Assembly (NCBI GenBank): GCA_023451375.1 | Contig: JAEXZS010000054.1 | Span: forward strand, 1-41,585 | Source of the DNA: Pseudomonadota bacterium | GTDB lineage: Bacteria; Pseudomonadota; Alphaproteobacteria; Caulobacterales; Caulobacteraceae | Reading direction: 5' to 3' | DNA length: 41,585 bases | Shown here: positions 39,221-41,585 of the stretch, one piece after another | How the letters are laid out: every line of letters starts with the position of its first letter | Position numbering within the stretch: position 1 is the first letter of the stretch | Made by a program: the position numbers and the translations under genes | The notes under the pieces: model-generated | What the model was told of the DNA's origin: nothing | The model's database searches: none | The model's input: the letters and a program-made list of their open reading frames with translations, nothing else

Positions 39221-39982
39221 ATGCTGCTTGAGAACAAGGTCGTCCTGGTCACGGGCGCATCGCGGGGCATCGGCCGGGCGACGGCCCTCGAGGCGGCGCG
39301 GCAGGGCGCGAATGTCGCCATCAACACCTTCCGCGACGCGGATGCGGCGGCCGAGGTGGTGGCGGAGGTTGAAAGGCTGGGCCGCAGGGCGATCGCGGTG
39401 GACGGCGACGTGGCCCTGCCGGAAAGCGCGGCGGCCTTCGTCGAGCGAGCCGTGGAGGCCCTGGGCCGTGTCGACGTCTTCGTCTCCAACGCCGGCATCT
39501 GCCCGTTCCACGCCTTCCTAGACATGCCGGTAGAGACCCTGCGCCGCACGATGGAGGTCAATCTCCACGGCGCCTACTTCATGACCCAGGCCGCCGCCAA
39601 CCAGATGGTGAAGCAGGGGCAGGGCGGCGCGATCGTGGCGATCAGCTCGATATCCGCCCTCGTAGGCGGCGAGATGCAGACCCACTACACCCCGACCAAG
39701 GCGGGCGTGCTCAGCCTGATGCAGTCGTGCGCCCTCGCCTTGGGCAAGCATGGCATCCGCTGCAACTCTGTGCTGCCCGGCACCATCGCCACGGACATCA
39801 ACAAGGACGACTTGGCCGATCCGAAGAAGCGCGAATACATGGAGGCCCGTATCCCGCTTGGCCGGCTGGGTCGGCCCGAGGACATCGCCTCGGTGGTCGC
39901 CTTCCTGGCTTCCGACATGGCCGGCTACATGTCCGGCGCGGCGCTGCTGGTCGACGGCGGCGCCTTCGCCAACTTCCAATAG
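39221..39982 (+). CDS. L-rhamnose 1-dehydrogenase (SDR)
   Basis: A 253-residue NAD(P)-dependent short-chain dehydrogenase that oxidises L-rhamnose to L-rhamnono-1,4-lactone. The cofactor motif 'VLVTGASRGIGRATALEAAR' opens the chain; 'NAGICPFHAFLDMP', 'VAISSISALVGGEMQTHYTP', 'TKAGVLSLMQSCALALGKHG' and 'VLPGTIATDINKDDL' closely resemble characterised Azotobacter-type L-rhamnose dehydrogenase as I recall it. The catalytic Tyr and Lys lie in 'YTPTK'. GGAG is six bases before the ATG. It sits in the iclR-dehydrogenase-lldD plus-strand unit; the other pathway enzymes are on the divergent operon. Confidence 0.92.
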   Translation: MLLENKVVLVTGASRGIGRATALEAARQGANVAINTFRDADAAAEVVAEVERLGRRAIAVDGDVALPESAAAFVERAVEALGRVDVFVSNAGICPFHAFLDMPVETLRRTMEVNLHGAYFMTQAAANQMVKQGQGGAIVAISSISALVGGEMQTHYTPTKAGVLSLMQSCALALGKHGIRCNSVLPGTIATDINKDDLADPKKREYMEARIPLGRLGRPEDIASVVAFLASDMAGYMSGAALLVDGGAFANFQ

Positions 39983-39991
39983 GCAGCGGTC

Positions 39992-41125
39992 GTGATCATC
40001 TCCTCGCCGGACGACTATCGCGAGGCCGCGCGGCGCAAGCTGCCGCCCTTCCTGTTCCACTACATAGACGGCGGAGCCTACGCCGAGCAGACGCTGAAGC
40101 GGAACGTCGAGGACTTCCGCGGCATCGCCCTGCGCCAGCGGGTGCTGCGCGACATGGGCGAACTCAGCCTGGAGACCCGGCTGTTCGACGAGATCCTGCG
40201 CCTGCCGATCGTGCTGGCGCCCGTCGGCCTGACCGGAATGTACGCCCGCCGCGGCGAGGTCCAGGCGGCCAGGGCGGCGGCGTCGCGGGGCGTCCCATTC
40301 ACAATGTCGACGGTGTCGGTCTGCGCCATCGAGGAGGTCGCACCCGCGATCGATCGGCCGATGTGGTTCCAGCTCTATGTCCTGCGCGACCGGGGCTTCA
40401 TGAAGAGCGCGCTGGAACGAGCCAAGGCGGCGGGCGTGAAGACGCTGGTCTTCACCGTCGACATGCCGGTGCCGGGCGCCCGGTACCGCGACGCGCATTC
40501 GGGCATGAGCGGGCCGAACGGGCCGTTGCGGCGCATGATCCAGGCGATGACCCATCCCGCCTGGGCCTGGGACGTAGGGCTGAAAGGAACGCCGCACGAT
40601 CTCGGCAATGTCTCCGCCTTCCTCGGGAAGCCGACGGGCTTGGCCGACTACATCGGCTGGCTCGGCGCCAACTTCGACCCGTCGATTTCGTGGAAGGACC
40701 TGGAGTGGATCCGCGACTTCTGGGACGGGCCGATGATCATCAAGGGAATCCTCGATCCCGAGGACGCGCGTGACGCCGTCAGCTTCGGGGCCGACGGCAT
40801 CGTTGTGTCGAACCATGGCGGACGGCAACTGGACGGCGTGCTGTCCTCCGCGCGCGCCCTGCCGGCCATCGCCGATGCGGTGAAGGGCGACCTGCGCATC
40901 CTGGTCGATTCGGGCGTCCGCAACGGGTTGGACGTGGTGCGCGCCGTGGCCCTGGGCGCCGACGCCGTCATGCTGGGCCGCGCCTTCGTCTATGCGCTGG
41001 CGGCGGAGGGCCAGGCGGGCGTGGCCAATCTGCTGGACCTGTTCGAGAAGGAAATGCGGGTGGCCATGACCCTGACCGGCGCCCGTTCCATCGCCAGCAT
41101 CGACCGCTCGATGCTGGCCCTCTAG
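39992..41125 (+). CDS. lldD: FMN-dependent L-lactate dehydrogenase LldD
   Basis: A 377-residue membrane-associated flavoenzyme that oxidises L-lactate to pyruvate and passes electrons to quinone. It is strikingly like E. coli LldD: 'LPPFLFHYIDGGAYAEQTLK', 'RPMWFQLYVLRDRGFMKSAL', 'YIGWLGANFDPSISWKDLEW' and 'GADGIVVSNHGGRQLDG' with catalytic His275 and Arg278. The GTG start at 39992 is nine bases after the dehydrogenase stop and aligns with the known N-terminus. In this locus it removes the L-lactate formed by the rhamnose pathway. Its stop shares CTAG with the stop of the convergent next gene. Confidence 0.97.
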   Translation: MIISSPDDYREAARRKLPPFLFHYIDGGAYAEQTLKRNVEDFRGIALRQRVLRDMGELSLETRLFDEILRLPIVLAPVGLTGMYARRGEVQAARAAASRGVPFTMSTVSVCAIEEVAPAIDRPMWFQLYVLRDRGFMKSALERAKAAGVKTLVFTVDMPVPGARYRDAHSGMSGPNGPLRRMIQAMTHPAWAWDVGLKGTPHDLGNVSAFLGKPTGLADYIGWLGANFDPSISWKDLEWIRDFWDGPMIIKGILDPEDARDAVSFGADGIVVSNHGGRQLDGVLSSARALPAIADAVKGDLRILVDSGVRNGLDVVRAVALGADAVMLGRAFVYALAAEGQAGVANLLDLFEKEMRVAMTLTGARSIASIDRSMLAL

Positions 41126-41585
41126 ACCAACTGGAACTCCGCCGAGAGGGTAGGGGAGGGCCACGCCGTCGCGACCCCCTCCTCGACCAGCTTGATCAGG
41201 TGCGCCAGCACCGACAGCGCCGCCGCCGGCCACAGTCTCTTGTCGATCCCGACATAGAGACGCGGCAGCATCTGCTCGATCGTCTCGTCGCCGGCCTCCA
41301 GCCGCTTCAGCACCTGGGACTCGCGCCGCACCCGGTGCTCGCGATAGGCCTGGAGGAACGGCTCAGGCTCGGTGATCGGCGCTCCATGCGTCGGGTACAG
41401 CGTCGAGAAGCTCCGCGCGATCACCGCATCCAGGCTCTGCATGTAATCCGCCATGTCGCCGTCCGGCGGCGCCACCACCGTGGTCGCCCAACCCATCACA
41501 TGGTCGCCGCAGAACAGGGCGTTCTCCTCCCTCAGCACGAACGCCATGTGATTGGACGCATGCCCGGGCGTCGCCATCGCCTCGA
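41122..41585 (-). CDS. MBL-fold metallo-hydrolase, C-terminal part (runs off the window)
   Basis: The C-terminal 154 codons of a metallo-beta-lactamase-fold hydrolase; the 5' end lies beyond base 41585. 'ATPGHASNHMAFVLREENAL', then FCGDHVMGW, carries the third metal-binding His and the bridging Asp, and 'TLYPTHGAPI' the last His. A helical C-terminal domain follows, as in LACTB2/glyoxalase II-like proteins with a small winged-helix tail. The HxHxDH motif is outside the window. Substrate unknown. It converges with lldD and their stop codons overlap by four bases. Confidence 0.85.
   Translation of the reverse strand, partial: EAMATPGHASNHMAFVLREENALFCGDHVMGWATTVVAPPDGDMADYMQSLDAVIARSFSTLYPTHGAPITEPEPFLQAYREHRVRRESQVLKRLEAGDETIEQMLPRLYVGIDKRLWPAAALSVLAHLIKLVEEGVATAWPSPTLSAEFQLV

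Noticed and set aside
33179..41125. Assignment of the pathway to L-fucose instead of L-rhamnose
   Set aside because: The transporter and hydrolase families are shared with L-fucose routes, but the dehydratase reads as RhmD throughout and the plus-strand SDR resembles L-rhamnose dehydrogenase; rhamnogalacturonan enzymes nearby agree.
39518..41233. Long minus-strand frame opposite L-rhamnose dehydrogenase and lldD
   Set aside because: Composition typical of antisense high-GC shadow; lldD on the other strand is unmistakable.

Overview
The window is high-GC DNA from an alphaproteobacterium, most likely Caulobacteraceae (Brevundimonas- or Caulobacter-like; inferred). This rests on strong G/C bias at third codon positions, frequent GTG/TTG starts, Tat-type signal peptides on periplasmic carbohydrate enzymes, a CUT-type TonB receptor ('EIVVTGFRSSLQQAL' style N-terminus) and an alphaproteobacterial EcfG-type general-stress promoter. 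I saw no rRNA, tRNA, CRISPR array, transposase or phage gene.

Layout. 1-613 has no convincing gene. 0.6-4.3 kb holds a DHFR/RibD-type reductase, a glutathione S-transferase, an AraC regulator and an S41-type secreted hydrolase. 4.5-9.2 kb is a three-gene set for periplasmic glucose: a Tat-exported Gfo/Idh/MocA oxidoreductase, a GH3 beta-glucosidase and a Tat/lipoprotein SMP-30 lactonase. 9.3-14.0 kb is a PspA-type envelope island matching the Escherichia yjfIJKLMC set but split into two divergent arms: YjfI-PspA-glutathionylspermidine-synthase-like on the minus strand, and DUF2491-DUF350-DUF1190 on the plus strand. Strong palindromes sit at both start codons of the divergent promoter. A small CxxCxGxG zinc-finger gene faces this island. 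14.0-16.5 kb carries a small membrane protein, an L,D-transpeptidase coupled to a secreted low-complexity protein under an EcfG-type promoter, and a 104-residue protein ending in an HExxH motif.

16.8-41.1 kb is a pectin (homogalacturonan/rhamnogalacturonan I) utilisation region. It encodes a GH105-DUF4861 protein, the hexuronate enzymes UxaC, a tagaturonate/fructuronate reductase and UxaA, a GH28 polygalacturonase, a TonB receptor, oligogalacturonate lyase, an exported six-hairpin glycosidase-like protein and a FucP-type MFS transporter. It also encodes the whole non-phosphorylated L-rhamnose pathway (dehydrogenase, lactonase, rhamnonate dehydratase, KDR dehydrogenase, diketo-acid hydrolase) with an IclR regulator and LldD. 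The inferred flow is: polymer cut outside the membrane, import through the TonB receptor, trimming in the periplasm, galacturonate to KDG via Uxa enzymes, and L-rhamnose to pyruvate plus L-lactate, with LldD oxidising the lactate. A trhO housekeeping gene lies inside the block and a truncated MBL-fold hydrolase gene ends the window.

Most notable: the oligogalacturonate lyase gene is interrupted by one in-frame TAA with the frame intact on both sides. A shared ACCGGTGTC element lies upstream of both the GH105/uxaC pair and the TonB receptor. A 13-bp perfect inverted repeat covers the yjfI start codon, and a 16-bp palindrome lies two bases before yjfK.
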